A stretch of 64,000 nucleotides of DNA from Phyllobacterium bourgognense (GCF_003337575.1 NZ_QPJM01000003.1:1-64000); one strand, 5' to 3'. Counted from the first letter of the stretch, positions 33,753 through 43,977 are shown. Notes: generated by a model from the letters alone, not told the origin. Translations and numbers: made by a program.

Positions 33753-34502
33753 ATGGAATGGCGTGACGAAGGTATCATCCTTGGAACAAGGCGGCACGGG
33801 GAAACCAGTGCTATCCTTGAATTGATGACGCGCGAACACGGCCGCCACATGGGACTGGTGCGGGGTGGGCGTTCTCGTCGCATGCAACCGCTGTTGCAGG
33901 CGGGTAATCGCGTGGACGTCATCTGGCGTGCGCGCATAGATGAACATCTCGGCATGATGCAGGTCGAGCCTGTCAGTTTTTCCGCTGCGCGATTGATCGA
34001 ACAGCCGGTGGCGCTTTACGGACTGCAGCTCGCGGCGTCGCATCTGCGGTTGCTCCCCGAGCGCGATCCGCATCAGAATTTGTTTGAAACGCTGGCAATC
34101 ATCCTCGAACATTGCGAAGATACATTGATCGCTGGCGAACTGCTTGTGCGCTTCGAAGTGATGATGCTCGAGGAACTGGGTTTCGGTCTGGATCTGAAAC
34201 GCTGCGCCTCCACGGGCACCGATCAGAACCTGACCTATGTATCGCCGAAATCCGGACGTGCAGTCTCACGCGATGCGGGAGCGCCGTGGGCGGACAAGCT
34301 GCTCGCCATGCCACCATTCATGGTCAACTCGAGCGTGCGCGCTGCATCGCTTGCCGAAATCGTCGCTGCGTTCCGGCTGACCAGCTTCTTCTTCACCCGG
34401 CATGTCTGGGAACCCAGGGCACAAAGGCCGCCTGAAGCACGCGACGGCTTTCTGAATGCTGTTGCCAGATCATTGTCGAATTCGGCAATTTGCCCCTCCT
34501 AG
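33753..34502 (+). CDS. recO: DNA repair protein RecO
   Basis: 249 residues. N-terminal OB fold (MEWRDEGIILGTRRHGETSAI) and a helical C-terminal region (VRFEVMMLEELGFGLDLKRC). RecO loads RecA onto SSB-covered DNA with RecR. Last of the rsh-to-recO run. Length is normal and ATG 33753 is the natural start, 12 nt after the repeat copy. Confidence 0.93.
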   Translation: MEWRDEGIILGTRRHGETSAILELMTREHGRHMGLVRGGRSRRMQPLLQAGNRVDVIWRARIDEHLGMMQVEPVSFSAARLIEQPVALYGLQLAASHLRLLPERDPHQNLFETLAIILEHCEDTLIAGELLVRFEVMMLEELGFGLDLKRCASTGTDQNLTYVSPKSGRAVSRDAGAPWADKLLAMPPFMVNSSVRAASLAEIVAAFRLTSFFFTRHVWEPRAQRPPEARDGFLNAVARSLSNSAICPS

Positions 34503-34685
34503 ACCAACCAATTCATCTAAAACTTGTTGAAAAGCTGCAACTTTTGGGTCTGAATTTCGCCAAACCGTGTTCTGTCGAAAGTCATGCGTTGACTTAGCAA
34601 ATTGCATATGAATACACATTGATGCATTGCAGAATACAAATGTTCTGTGATGTGCGGTCGAGGAGGACTGCGGGGGAGGAATTGA

Positions 34686-36092
34686 ATGGATACTATCTTG
34701 ACCGGCTTGAAAGCCGCCGTCGACGCGATGGGACCGACCGTTCTGTTGCCAATTGTAATTTTCATCATTGCGCTGGTTTTGGGGGCGAGACCGGGCAGGG
34801 CGTTCCGGGCTGCCGTTACAATCGGCGTCGCCTTCATCGGTATCAATCTGGTTCTCGGGCTGATGCTCACGTCGATTGGCGATGTCGCCAAGGCGATCGT
34901 CACCAATACTGGCATTCATCGCGACATTGTGGATGTTGGTTGGCCATCGGCCGCAGCGATCGCCTTTGGATCGTCCGTAGGTCTGTGGGTCATCCCGATC
35001 GCCATTGTGGTCAATATAGCGTTGCTGTTGACGCGCCTTACCCGCACGTTGAATGTCGATGTTTGGAACTTCTGGCATTTTGCATTTATAGGCTCGCTCG
35101 CCGTCGCAGCAACCAACAGCCTCACTTACGGCTTGATCGTTGCGGCGCTGATGGTTGCGCTCTGCCTGCTGTTTGCGGATTGGTCCGCCAGGGCAGTACA
35201 AAAATTCTATGGAATCCCGGGTATTTCCGTGCCGCATCTGGCATCCGCGCAAATTCTTCCGATTGCGATCGTGCTCAATTGGATCATCGATCGCATCCCC
35301 GGCATCAACAAGATCGAGCTCAACACCGAAACCTTCGAACGGCGTTTTGGTGTTTTCGGTGAGCCGGTCATTCTCGGTCTGATCATCGGTCTCGTGCTTG
35401 GCATCATCGCCTATTACAATGCTGGTGATTTCGGCGTAGTGCTCACGAAAGTGCTCCAGACCGGCATGACACTGGCAGCTGTCATGCTGCTGCTGCCACG
35501 CATGGTGAAAATCCTGATGGAAGGCCTTTTACCTGTTTCCGATGCCGCGCAGGAATTCGTGCGTAAACGTACCGGCGACCGCGAACTGCTGGTGGGGCTC
35601 GATTCCGCCATCCTTATCGGCCACCCCGCAGCAATCTCGTCATCGCTTATTCTTGTGCCGATCGCGATCATTTTGTCGATCATTTTGCCTGGAAACCGCG
35701 TCATCCTGTTTGCTGATCTCGCAGTCATTCCGTTCCTTGTCGCCATGACTGCGCCACTTCTCAAAGGCAATGTCTTCCGCATGGTGATCGTCGGTACTGT
35801 CACTCTGGCTGTCGGCTTTTACGTCGCAAATGCCCTTGCGCCGCTCTTCACCGCCGCGGCCCAGTCGTCTGGCTTCCAGATGCCCGCAAATGCAGTGCAG
35901 ATCACCAGCGTTGTCGATGGCTTCCTGTGGATACCCTATGTCGTTATCGCTCTTATCCAGAATCTCGGCGCTGCAGGGCTTGCGGTGCTGGCAATTGTTA
36001 TTGCCGGAGCCTTCTGGGCCTATCGACGCAACACAGCGGCGTGGGAGCGTGCAGCAGGTGCCGATGATCTCGGGACAGATGAAACCGACTAG
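34686..36092 (+). CDS. PTS EIIC component, galactitol (GatC) type
   Basis: 468 residues, about 10-12 membrane helices; GatC family. Internal signatures include the paired ILVGLDSAILIGHPAAI-like loop and KTLPVSDAAQEFVRKRTG region of EIIC-Gat permeases. It would carry and phosphorylate a polyol or sugar with the IIA and IIB proteins encoded next. GGGGGAGGAATTG is the ribosome site. No dehydrogenase, kinase or aldolase gene accompanies the cassette, so the substrate is unknown. Confidence 0.87.
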   Translation: MDTILTGLKAAVDAMGPTVLLPIVIFIIALVLGARPGRAFRAAVTIGVAFIGINLVLGLMLTSIGDVAKAIVTNTGIHRDIVDVGWPSAAAIAFGSSVGLWVIPIAIVVNIALLLTRLTRTLNVDVWNFWHFAFIGSLAVAATNSLTYGLIVAALMVALCLLFADWSARAVQKFYGIPGISVPHLASAQILPIAIVLNWIIDRIPGINKIELNTETFERRFGVFGEPVILGLIIGLVLGIIAYYNAGDFGVVLTKVLQTGMTLAAVMLLLPRMVKILMEGLLPVSDAAQEFVRKRTGDRELLVGLDSAILIGHPAAISSSLILVPIAIILSIILPGNRVILFADLAVIPFLVAMTAPLLKGNVFRMVIVGTVTLAVGFYVANALAPLFTAAAQSSGFQMPANAVQITSVVDGFLWIPYVVIALIQNLGAAGLAVLAIVIAGAFWAYRRNTAAWERAAGADDLGTDETD

Positions 36093-36112
36093 AGCACCAG
36101 TGGAGTAGATGA

Positions 36113-36574
36113 ATGGCGCAAGCCTTGATGAGCTATCTTGATCCCGGGGCGATTGTCCTCGGGCTCAAGGCCGCGACAGACCAGGATGTCATCCGCATCT
36201 TGGCAGATCGATTGTCAGCGCTGGGATATGTCAAACCAAGCTTCGCCGATGCTGTAATCGCCCGTGAGGTCATGTTGCCTACGGGCCTGCCGCTCGGCGG
36301 TGATAACAACGTAGCGGTTCCACACACGGATCCTGAACATGTTCTGAGGCCCGGTTTGGCACTGGCAACGCTGGTGGAACCGGTGTCGTTTTCCAATATG
36401 GAAGATCCGGATGAGAAGCTGCAGGTCAGCGTGGTTTTCCTGATGGCCCTCAATGACAAGGACAAGCAAATTGAAATGTTGCAGGAGATCGCAGGCACAA
36501 TTCAGTCACCTGAAATTATTTCGGCGCTGATTCTATCCAAATCGGTGGAAGACGTGTCCCGCCTTCTGCGATAG
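36113..36574 (+). CDS. PTS EIIA component (fructose/galactitol type)
   Basis: 153 residues, single EIIA-Ntr/Fru-like domain. The phosphorylation site is His71 in NNVAVPHTDPEHV. It passes phosphate from HPr to the IIB protein. It starts 20 nt after the EIIC stop. The absence of EI and HPr genes nearby means it must use general PTS proteins encoded elsewhere. Confidence 0.87.
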   Translation: MAQALMSYLDPGAIVLGLKAATDQDVIRILADRLSALGYVKPSFADAVIAREVMLPTGLPLGGDNNVAVPHTDPEHVLRPGLALATLVEPVSFSNMEDPDEKLQVSVVFLMALNDKDKQIEMLQEIAGTIQSPEIISALILSKSVEDVSRLLR

Positions 36575-36604
36575 GTTTGCATTAAAAAATTAGGGAGGGA
36601 ACTT

Positions 36605-36892
36605 ATGACTCGGCAGAAAACCGTGCTTTTTGCATGCGGAACGGGTATTGCCACGTCGACAGTGGTTGCGCATGCGGTCGAAGATGCAATGAAGGAGCGT
36701 GGTATCCGCTTCAATTCAAGGCAGTGCAAGACAACGGAAGTGGCAGGACAGATCGATGATGTCGATCTCGTCGTTACAACAGCACAGCTGCCAAAGGATC
36801 TTGGCAAGCCTGTCATCACCACACTGGCTTTTCTGACAGGCATCGGTAAAGCGGAAGCGCTCGACAAGATTGAAGCTGTTCTGAGAGACTGA
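36605..36892 (+). CDS. PTS EIIB component (GatB type)
   Basis: 95 residues, typical of GatB-like EIIB. Phospho-accepting Cys11 sits in the P-loop FACGTGIATSTVVAHAV. Third gene of the cassette, 30 nt after the EIIA gene, with AGGGAGGG as RBS. A hairpin terminator follows. Confidence 0.87.
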   Translation: MTRQKTVLFACGTGIATSTVVAHAVEDAMKERGIRFNSRQCKTTEVAGQIDDVDLVVTTAQLPKDLGKPVITTLAFLTGIGKAEALDKIEAVLRD

Positions 36893-36912
36893 GGCCGGAA
36901 ACCTGCACCAAC

Positions 36913-36946
36913 AAATCCGCCGTTCGTTAGCTTGAACGGCAGATTT
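36913..36946. terminator. bidirectional hairpin terminator between PTS and MFS genes
   Basis: AAATC-c-GCCGTTC pairs with GAACGGC-a-GATTT around an 8-nt loop, with one opposed mismatch. T-rich on one side and A-rich on the other, it can end both the PTS transcript and the convergent MFS transcript. Confidence 0.65.
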
Positions 36947-36948
36947 GT

Positions 36949-38187
36949 CTATTCCGCCGGCTGGAGGGCAGGGCGCGCCGCGGCAGTCTCTTCAATCGGC
37001 CAATGGACGATCGCCGCAAATATGCCCAGTGCGACTCCAAGCCACCAGACCGGATCATAACTGCCGAAGTGGTCATAGAGGTAGCCGCCGAGCCAGACAC
37101 CCAGGAACGAGCCGATCTGGTGCGAGAAAAACACGATGCCGCCCAGCATGCCGAGATAGCGCGTGCCAAACATGATGGCCACGAGTGAATTTGTCGGTGG
37201 TACGGTCGAAAGCCACATCAATCCCATGAGGATCGCGAATACAATGACGGAAGTTCCTGTTTGCGGAAGAAGTAAAAAGGCCGTGACCAATATCGAACGA
37301 CCAACGTAGAGAAACGCCAGAAATTTCGGCTTGGAATAGCGTTGGCTGATCACGCCCGATGCAAGTGAACCGATGATGTTGAAAAATCCGATAAGTGCCA
37401 GCGCCAGTACCGCGTAGGTAGCATCGATGCCAATGTCGCCCAGATACGCAGGAAAATGTGCGGTGATAAACGCCACCTGAAATCCGCAGACGAAGAAGCC
37501 CGTCGTCAGTAACAGATAGCTCTTGTGTGCCAATGCTTCCTTCAATGCCTGGCCAATCGACTGCTTGTATTGAGCCTCCTTGGTTCTGCCGCTTGAGGAA
37601 TTGCCGCGCAGAGGTACGGCAAGGACCGGAACGATCAACATTGCCAGGCCGAGATAGACCAGCGCATCCGACCAGCCAAACCGATCGATGAGGCCTTGAC
37701 TAATCGGTGCAAAGACGAACATGCCTGCGGAGCCTGCCGCTGTGCCGATACCGAAGACGAAGGTCCGGCTGGCTGCCGAAACATTACGCGCAAAGGCCGA
37801 TAGAATGACGCCAAAGGAACCCGCGGCAATGCCAAGGCCCACGAGGACCCCGCCGCCGAGATAGAGAATGCCCGGCGAGGTGGCCCAAGCCATCATAACC
37901 AGGCCGCTCGAATAGAATAGCGCGGACAGAAGCAGCACGCGCCACGTGCCATACTTGTCGGCGATCGCGCCAAAGAATGGCTGTCCGGCACCCCAGAACA
38001 GATTCTGCAGCGCCATGGCCATGCCGAACGTACTTCTGTCCCAACCTTTCTCAGCAAGCATCGGCAGCTGGAAGAATCCCATCGCGGAGCGGGGCCCGAA
38101 TGTCAAAAGCGCAATGAGACAGCCGGCAATGATGATGAGCCATGGCACGCCGGACTTTTCGACGACACTTGCTTCGTTCTGCGGCAT
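36949..38187 (-). CDS. MFS transporter (OxlT/MctA-like)
   Basis: 412 residues, 12 predicted helices. Motif A-like GQPFFGAIADKYGTWRV between helices 2 and 3 and IGSLASGVISQRYSKPK in the second half. The layout resembles monocarboxylate or oxalate/formate-type MFS carriers. Substrate unknown. An imperfect 26-nt palindrome upstream (38234-38259) suggests control by a regulator that is not encoded next to it. Confidence 0.83.
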   Translation of the reverse strand: MPQNEASVVEKSGVPWLIIIAGCLIALLTFGPRSAMGFFQLPMLAEKGWDRSTFGMAMALQNLFWGAGQPFFGAIADKYGTWRVLLLSALFYSSGLVMMAWATSPGILYLGGGVLVGLGIAAGSFGVILSAFARNVSAASRTFVFGIGTAAGSAGMFVFAPISQGLIDRFGWSDALVYLGLAMLIVPVLAVPLRGNSSSGRTKEAQYKQSIGQALKEALAHKSYLLLTTGFFVCGFQVAFITAHFPAYLGDIGIDATYAVLALALIGFFNIIGSLASGVISQRYSKPKFLAFLYVGRSILVTAFLLLPQTGTSVIVFAILMGLMWLSTVPPTNSLVAIMFGTRYLGMLGGIVFFSHQIGSFLGVWLGGYLYDHFGSYDPVWWLGVALGIFAAIVHWPIEETAAARPALQPAE

Positions 38188-38233
38188 GGCTGTCTCCTTT
38201 TACAGGAGCCGCAGGATTATCTCATTTGTGATC

Positions 38234-38259
38234 CCAATCAATTGAATTGAGTTGATTGG
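38234..38259. promoter_or_regulatory. 26-nt operator-like palindrome upstream of MFS gene
   Basis: CCAATCAA and TTGATTGG are exact inverted repeats around a 10-nt spacer; 22 of 26 positions are symmetric. It lies 47 nt upstream of the MFS start, where a repressor would cover the promoter. The binding protein is unknown. Confidence 0.4.
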
Positions 38260-38322
38260 TACATAAATGAGTTTGATGAGTAGCTCGGGTCCTGACCTGG
38301 AGTAAGTAAAGGATTGATTTTT

Positions 38323-38541
38323 ATGCGAATAGTTCTACCGATTCTGGTGCTGGGCGCTATTACACTTGGCGGTTGCGCCAACTCCGGCAATGTCAGTCCA
38401 CTCGTTTGGTGCGATCGGCCAAGTGATCGCGATGCAACGGTGTTTACCGATTGCACACCGCGTATCGGTGGCGACAGCCCGCAGAGACGCTATTTGCAAG
38501 AGCGCCGCTACAACGATTATCGTCAGTCCAGGGGAGGGTAA
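38323..38541 (+). CDS. small outer-membrane-type lipoprotein
   Basis: 72 residues. A short lipoprotein signal (MRIVLPILVLGAITLGGC) ends in LGGC, so Cys18 would be acylated. The mature part is polar and Arg/Tyr-rich, with two further Cys. ATG 38323 is preceded by AAAGGA; TTG 38314 is in frame but less likely. Function unknown. Confidence 0.65.
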   Translation: MRIVLPILVLGAITLGGCANSGNVSPLVWCDRPSDRDATVFTDCTPRIGGDSPQRRYLQERRYNDYRQSRGG

Positions 38542-38689
38542 TTCCAGGGATGGAAAGGTCGTCAAGGCCGCACCTAGCGTATCCTTCCCGCCAGTGAGTC
38601 ACAAAAAGCTCGATTATCAACCTTGAAGCCAGCAAAATAATCCCCTATGTATTTCGCGACGGCCCTGCCGTTTTTCTTTTGGTCATAAA

Positions 38690-38708
38690 TATGCTCAAAG
38701 TGAGTATA
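38690..38708. promoter_or_regulatory. palindrome upstream of nadA, candidate NadQ/NrtR-type operator
   Basis: TATGCTCA-AAG-TGAGTATA: 7 of 8 arm positions are symmetric. It is 63 nt upstream of the nadA start. A CTCA-N3-TGAG-cored dyad before nadABC agrees with what I recall of alphaproteobacterial NadQ sites. An NrtR-like regulator is encoded at 44500-45456. Confidence 0.55.
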
Positions 38709-38771
38709 AATGGCCAGCGACCAAAACTCGGCCAACTTGCCGAGTGAAAGAATGTCCAGGAGGAAGTGGAT

Positions 38772-39845
38772 ATGACCAGCGCTGCCCGCATCAAGACCGA
38801 CCGTGTGTCCGGTCAAACTGCAGCGAAACGTTTTGGCGTTCTCAAGATGCCGGATCTTTCCTATACACCGGAGATCGCTGCCGAAACCGAGCATCTGTAC
38901 GAACGTGTCGCTCACCATATCCCGCGGATCGAATGGCCGGTCTACGCACCTTATGTGGCTGCGATCAACCGTCTGAAGAAACAGCGCAACGCCGTCATCC
39001 TCGCCCACAACTATCAAACCCCGGAGATTTTTCACTGCGTGGCCGATATCGTCGGTGACTCCCTGCAGCTCGCCAAAGAGGCGACACGCGTGGACGCAGA
39101 GATCATCGTTCAATGCGGTGTACACTTCATGGCGGAGACGTCCAAACTTCTCAATCCGCACAAAACTGTGCTGATCCCGGACATGCGCGCTGGCTGCTCG
39201 CTGGCCGAGTCCATTACCGGGGCTGATGTACGCTTGCTGCGCGAGACCTATCCGGGAGTGCCGATTGTCACCTACGTGAATACTTCCGCTGAAGTGAAGG
39301 CGGAAAGCGATATATGCTGCACATCGGCCAATGCAGTCCAGGTTGTCGAAAGCTTCGGCGTCGATCGGGTTTTGTGCATTCCGGACGAATTCCTCGCGCA
39401 GAATGTCGCCGCACAGACCAACGTCAAGATATTGACGTGGAAAGGCCATTGCGAGGTGCACGAGCGGTTCACGGCGGATGAGTTGCTCGCATATCGGGCA
39501 GCCGATCCGGATATCCAGATCATTGCTCATCCTGAATGTCCGCCTGAAGTGGTGGCAATCGCCGACTATACCGGCTCGACGCGAGGCATGATCGACTATG
39601 TGAAGGACAATCGTCCGGCCAAGGTGCTGCTCGTCACAGAGTGCTCCATGGCCTCCAATATCGAATCTGAAGTACCGGACGTAAAGTTCATCAAGCCGTG
39701 CAATCTTTGCCCGCACATGAAGCGCATCACATTGCCGAACATTCTTGAAAGCCTGGTCTACATGCGTGAAGAAATTCACGTCGATCCGCTGATCGCCGAA
39801 AAGGCGCGGCTCGCTGTAGAGCGTATGGTCAACCTGAAGAACTGA
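38772..39845 (+). CDS. nadA: quinolinate synthase
   Basis: 357 residues. Condenses iminoaspartate and dihydroxyacetone phosphate to quinolinate, using a 4Fe-4S cluster. Cluster Cys candidates are in [19 protein letters not shown] or HPECPPEV, and NLCPHMKR. Substrate residues [12 protein letters not shown] are present. ATG 38772 was chosen because AGGAGG lies 8 nt upstream; GTG 38766 would be too close. nadB follows 14 nt later. Full-length and intact. Confidence 0.96.
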   Translation: MTSAARIKTDRVSGQTAAKRFGVLKMPDLSYTPEIAAETEHLYERVAHHIPRIEWPVYAPYVAAINRLKKQRNAVILAHNYQTPEIFHCVADIVGDSLQLAKEATRVDAEIIVQCGVHFMAETSKLLNPHKTVLIPDMRAGCSLAESITGADVRLLRETYPGVPIVTYVNTSAEVKAESDICCTSANAVQVVESFGVDRVLCIPDEFLAQNVAAQTNVKILTWKGHCEVHERFTADELLAYRAADPDIQIIAHPECPPEVVAIADYTGSTRGMIDYVKDNRPAKVLLVTECSMASNIESEVPDVKFIKPCNLCPHMKRITLPNILESLVYMREEIHVDPLIAEKARLAVERMVNLKN

Positions 39846-39859
39846 GACGAGAAAAGCTG

Positions 39860-41419
39860 ATGTCCACTCATTCCGATCCCGTCATCATCATCGGTGGCGG
39901 ACTTGCCGGACTTTTTTGTGCACTGAAACTTGCTCCTCGGCCAGTCACTGTGCTTGCGGCGGCACCCATTGGCCGCGGTGCATCCTCGGCCTGGGCGCAG
40001 GCGGGTATTGCTGCTGCCGTCTCGGAAGGCGATACGAAGGAAAAGCATGTCGCCGACACGGTCGCCGCGGGTGACGGTATCGTCGATGAGAGCATTGCGC
40101 GGTTGATGGCGAGCGAGGCGGCGTCCCGTGTCCACGATCTTCTCGGCTACGGCGTCCCGTTCGACCGCGATCTCGAAGGCAGGCTGCAGGTATCGCGCGA
40201 AGCGGCGCATTCGGAAAGCCGTATCGTCAGGGTACGCGGCGATATGGCGGGGCGTGCGATCATGCAGGCTCTGGTGAAAACGGTTGAAAACACGCCATCT
40301 ATCAGGGTGATGGAAGGGTATGTGGTCGAAGACCTGATGATTGAGAAAGGCGCGGTAACCGGTGTCATCGCGCGAACAGAAGCAGGGCGCGGCACGCAGG
40401 TAAAACTGGCTTCACAAGCGGTTGTGATCGCCACCGGCGGCATCGGCCATCTCTATGCGGTTACCACCAATCCTTCCGAGGCACGCGGCGAGGGTATCGG
40501 CATGGCAGCGCGGGCTGGTGCGATGATGGCAGATATGGAGTTCGTGCAGTTTCACCCGACAGCGCTGGATGTGAACAAAGACCCGGCACCCTTGGCGACG
40601 GAGGCCCTCCGCGGTCACGGTGCGACGCTGATCAATCGAGCCGGTGAACGGTTTATGCTCAAGCTGGATCCTGATGCGGAACTTGGTCCCCGCGATGTCG
40701 TGGCGCGCGGGATCTATGCTGAAGTCATGGCTGGTCGCGGTGCCTGGCTCGACTGCACCAAGGCCGTGGGTGCCTCGTTCGCCGAGGAGTTTCCGACGGT
40801 CTACAAGTATTGCCGCGATGCCGGCATCGATCCGGTTATCGACCCCATACCTGTTATACCTGCCGCGCACTATTTCATGGGCGGCATTCTGACAGACGCC
40901 GACGGGCGCACCTCGATCGATGGGCTCTGGGCTTGCGGGGAATGCACTTCGACTGGAGCGCACGGGGCAAACCGGCTAGCGTCCAATTCATTGCTTGAAG
41001 CCGTCGTGTTCTCCGCGCGCATTGCCGCCAAGATCGGCAAGGGTGACGCGAATTATACGGAAGATTGGTCAAAAGGCTCGGTCGATCGGGACGACTTGGC
41101 CGCCGAAGCGGATACGGCAGCGATGACCACACTCCGCAAGACGATGAGTGCCAGTTTTGGCGTTATCCGTGACCGCAGAGGCATGCTTCAAGGGTTGAAG
41201 ACTATTCTTGAGTTGGACAAAGCCAATCGTGATGCTGCCTTTCGGAATGTATTGGCGACGGCAAAGCTGGTCGCCGTCAGCGCTTTGCAACGCGAGGAAA
41301 GTCGCGGCGGCCATTTCCGCACGGACTTTCCAGAGAAACGTGCTGAGTTGCAGCACAGGACATTTCTGACACTGTCCGATGCCGAAGCTTCTGTGAGTGA
41401 AATGATGGAGTTGGCCTGA
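39860..41419 (+). CDS. nadB: L-aspartate oxidase
   Basis: 519 residues. Oxidises L-aspartate to iminoaspartate. FAD-binding [15 protein letters not shown] at the N-terminus, [23 protein letters not shown], the catalytic-arginine region [12 protein letters not shown] and [20 protein letters not shown] are all present. The stop overlaps the nadC start by one base (TGATGG), so nadABC is a single unit. Confidence 0.96.
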   Translation: MSTHSDPVIIIGGGLAGLFCALKLAPRPVTVLAAAPIGRGASSAWAQAGIAAAVSEGDTKEKHVADTVAAGDGIVDESIARLMASEAASRVHDLLGYGVPFDRDLEGRLQVSREAAHSESRIVRVRGDMAGRAIMQALVKTVENTPSIRVMEGYVVEDLMIEKGAVTGVIARTEAGRGTQVKLASQAVVIATGGIGHLYAVTTNPSEARGEGIGMAARAGAMMADMEFVQFHPTALDVNKDPAPLATEALRGHGATLINRAGERFMLKLDPDAELGPRDVVARGIYAEVMAGRGAWLDCTKAVGASFAEEFPTVYKYCRDAGIDPVIDPIPVIPAAHYFMGGILTDADGRTSIDGLWACGECTSTGAHGANRLASNSLLEAVVFSARIAAKIGKGDANYTEDWSKGSVDRDDLAAEADTAAMTTLRKTMSASFGVIRDRRGMLQGLKTILELDKANRDAAFRNVLATAKLVAVSALQREESRGGHFRTDFPEKRAELQHRTFLTLSDAEASVSEMMELA

Positions 41420-42294
41420 TGGCTGAAGATATGCAAAAAGCCTTCCCGCCGTCTCTTCCGCAATTACTGATCGAGGATGCCGTACGTGCCGCCATGCTCG
41501 AAGACCTTGGCCGGGCAGGGGATATCACGACAAACGCCACCCTGCCGGAGGATGCAGTCGCCAACGCAGTGCTTTCCAGTCGCGAAGCCGGTGCGATCTG
41601 CGGTATTGGTTTTGCCTGCACCGCCTTTGCGTTGATGGACCCGAAGTTGAAAATTACCACGCTGGCCAGGGATGGCGCGAGGGTCAAGCCGGGTGACGAC
41701 ATTGCGCGCATCGAAGGCAACGCCCGTGCCATGCTCTCTGCCGAACGCGTCGCGCTCAATTTCCTCATGCATCTGAGCGGCATTGCAAGCTATACCGCAA
41801 AATTCGCCGATTTGATTGCCCACACCAACGCCAAGGTCTGCGATACACGCAAGACCATTCCCGGCATGCGGGCCTTCGCCAAATATGCGGTGAAATGCGG
41901 TGGCGGCTCCAATCATCGTTTCGGGCTCGATGATGCTATCCTGATCAAGGATAATCACATCGCAGTGGCAGGCGGAGTCGCAAAGGCCATTCTCGCCGCA
42001 CGCGCCTATGCCGGACATCTCGTCAAGATCGAGGTGGAAGTCGACGGCCTCAAGCAGTTTGAAGAGGCGCTTTCCGTCGCTGCCGACGTGATTCTTCTTG
42101 ATAATATGGCGCCGGAACTGCTTGAAAAGGCGGTGAAAATCAATGGTGGCCGAGCGAAACTGGAAGCATCCGGCAATATAGCGTTTGACACGATCAAGGC
42201 GATTGCAGAAACCGGTGTCGATTATATCTCGACATCGAAAATTACCATGGCAGCACCAACGCTGGACATTGGACTGGACATCGAAATCAAATGA
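41419..42294 (+). CDS. nadC: nicotinate-nucleotide pyrophosphorylase (carboxylating)
   Basis: 291 residues. Converts quinolinate and PRPP to nicotinate mononucleotide. Signatures: GDITTNATLPED, NFLMHLSGIAS, CDTRKTIPGMRAFAKYAVKC, GLDDAILIKDNHI, and the C-terminal SGNIAFDTIKAIAETGVDYI. Overlaps nadB at its start and panC by 4 nt at its end, linking NAD and pantothenate synthesis in one message. Confidence 0.96.
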   Translation: MAEDMQKAFPPSLPQLLIEDAVRAAMLEDLGRAGDITTNATLPEDAVANAVLSSREAGAICGIGFACTAFALMDPKLKITTLARDGARVKPGDDIARIEGNARAMLSAERVALNFLMHLSGIASYTAKFADLIAHTNAKVCDTRKTIPGMRAFAKYAVKCGGGSNHRFGLDDAILIKDNHIAVAGGVAKAILAARAYAGHLVKIEVEVDGLKQFEEALSVAADVILLDNMAPELLEKAVKINGGRAKLEASGNIAFDTIKAIAETGVDYISTSKITMAAPTLDIGLDIEIK

Positions 42295-43136
42295 AGGTCA
42301 TCGCCACCATTGCAGAACTGCGCGCTGCCCTCAAATCTGAACGCCTCAAAGGCAAATCCATCGGTCTCGTGCCAACGATGGGTTATTTGCACATTGGGCA
42401 TCTGACACTCGTCCACAATTCGAAAAATGCCTGCGACGTCACTGTTGTTTCGATTTTCGTCAACCCGACGCAGTTCGGGCCGAATGAGGACCTGTCCTCC
42501 TATCCGCGCGACATGGCAGGTGACCTTGCCAAGCTCGAGGCCGAGGGTGTCGATTACGTATTTACGCCGGATGTTGCGGAAATTTACCGCCAAGGCGCCA
42601 ATACGATCGTTGATAACCCGGTGCTGTCGCGGATACTGATCGGCAAGATACGCCCCGGGCATTTTCGCGGCGTTACAACTGTCGTCACCAAACTGTTTAA
42701 TATAGTTCAGCCGGACCATGCGTTTTTCGGCGAGAAGGATTACCAGCAATTGACGATCGTCCGCCGGATGGTGGCCGACCTCGACATGCCGATCGAGATA
42801 ACCGGAGTGGCCACCGTACGTGAAGATGACGGCGTCGCGTGTTCGTCACGCAATGCCATGCTGACCCCTGCCGACCGCAAGGCTGCTGTCATCCTGGCGA
42901 AATCGCTGTTGCATGCGGAGGAATTGGTCGGCCGCGGTCAGCGCTCGGTATCGGCCATTCGCAATGCCATTCGCGCAGTTCTGGAAACCGAAAAGCGTGG
43001 CGAGATCGAATCCGTCGACATCCGCGATGCGCGGACGCTTGATCCGGTTTCGGGAAAATTCAAACAGCCAGTCGTCATTTTGTTGACAGTCCGCTTCGGC
43101 AAGGTGCGTCTGATCGACCAGCGCGTTGTCGGCTGA
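42291..43136 (+). CDS. panC: pantothenate synthetase
   Basis: 281 residues. Joins pantoate and beta-alanine with ATP. Class I synthetase motif [14 protein letters not shown] near the N-terminus (the His-x-Gly-His), [29 protein letters not shown] and SSRN. Overlaps nadC by ATGA. panB follows 22 nt later, the usual pairing. Confidence 0.96.
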   Translation: MKVIATIAELRAALKSERLKGKSIGLVPTMGYLHIGHLTLVHNSKNACDVTVVSIFVNPTQFGPNEDLSSYPRDMAGDLAKLEAEGVDYVFTPDVAEIYRQGANTIVDNPVLSRILIGKIRPGHFRGVTTVVTKLFNIVQPDHAFFGEKDYQQLTIVRRMVADLDMPIEITGVATVREDDGVACSSRNAMLTPADRKAAVILAKSLLHAEELVGRGQRSVSAIRNAIRAVLETEKRGEIESVDIRDARTLDPVSGKFKQPVVILLTVRFGKVRLIDQRVVG

Positions 43137-43158
43137 ACGGGAAGAGGGAGCAGGAGCA

Positions 43159-43974
43159 ATGAGTCAGGAAATCGTCACTCGCCGCGTTACCGCACCGGAA
43201 ATACGTATTCGCAAGGGCGGCGAGCCGATCGTTGCGTTGACCTCCTACCATGCCAACACTGCGCGCATCGTCGATCAGCATGCTGATATTCTCCTCGTTG
43301 GCGACAGTCTCGCCATGGTTCTTTACGCCATGGAATCAACGCTCGGTGTGTCACTCGATCTTATGATCGCCCATGGCCGTGCCGTGGTGCGTGGCTCAAA
43401 GCGGGCGATGGTCGTGGTCGATATGCCGTTTGGCTCTTACGAGGAGAGCCCCGAGATTGCGTTCCGCAATGCTGCTCGCGTCATGCAGGAGACCGGTTGC
43501 GGGGCAGTCAAGCTGGAGGGTGGCGTGCGCATGGCTGACACCATCCGCTTCCTGATCGAGCGCGGCATACCGGTGATGGCGCATATCGGATTGACGCCGC
43601 AATCCGTCAACACGCTCGGTGGCTTCAAGACACAAGGTCGCGACACGGCGCTATGGCCGCTGATCAAGGCCGATGCAAAGGGGGTCAGCGACGCAGGAGC
43701 CTTTTCAGTGGTGCTTGAGGGAATTGTGGAACCGCTTGCGGCTGAGATTTCACGTGAGATCGCCATTCCCACGATTGGAATTGGCGGGTCAGTCGAATGT
43801 GACGGTCAGATCCTCGTGCTTGAGGACATGCTCGGCTACAACCCGAAGCCGCCCAAATTCGTAAAGGTCTATGGCGCCGTCGGTACGGCTATCGACGAAG
43901 CTGTCAAAGCCTACGCGGATGACGTCCGTTCGCGAAAATTCCCGGGCGATGAGAACGTTTATCTGCCGAAGTAG
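43159..43974 (+). CDS. panB: 3-methyl-2-oxobutanoate hydroxymethyltransferase
   Basis: 271 residues. Transfers a hydroxymethyl group from 5,10-methylene-THF to ketoisovalerate to make ketopantoate. (beta/alpha)8 barrel: [40 protein letters not shown] and [25 protein letters not shown] 43159 chosen (GCAGGAG 5 nt upstream, MSQEIVTR start) instead of the upstream 43126 ATG. Last gene of nadABC-panCB. Confidence 0.95.
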   Translation: MSQEIVTRRVTAPEIRIRKGGEPIVALTSYHANTARIVDQHADILLVGDSLAMVLYAMESTLGVSLDLMIAHGRAVVRGSKRAMVVVDMPFGSYEESPEIAFRNAARVMQETGCGAVKLEGGVRMADTIRFLIERGIPVMAHIGLTPQSVNTLGGFKTQGRDTALWPLIKADAKGVSDAGAFSVVLEGIVEPLAAEISREIAIPTIGIGGSVECDGQILVLEDMLGYNPKPPKFVKVYGAVGTAIDEAVKAYADDVRSRKFPGDENVYLPK

Positions 43975-43977
43975 ATG

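Noticed and set aside
38574-39779. 401-codon minus-strand frame opposite nadA
   Set aside because: Shadow of nadA; nadA has all catalytic and Fe-S residues in the + frame.
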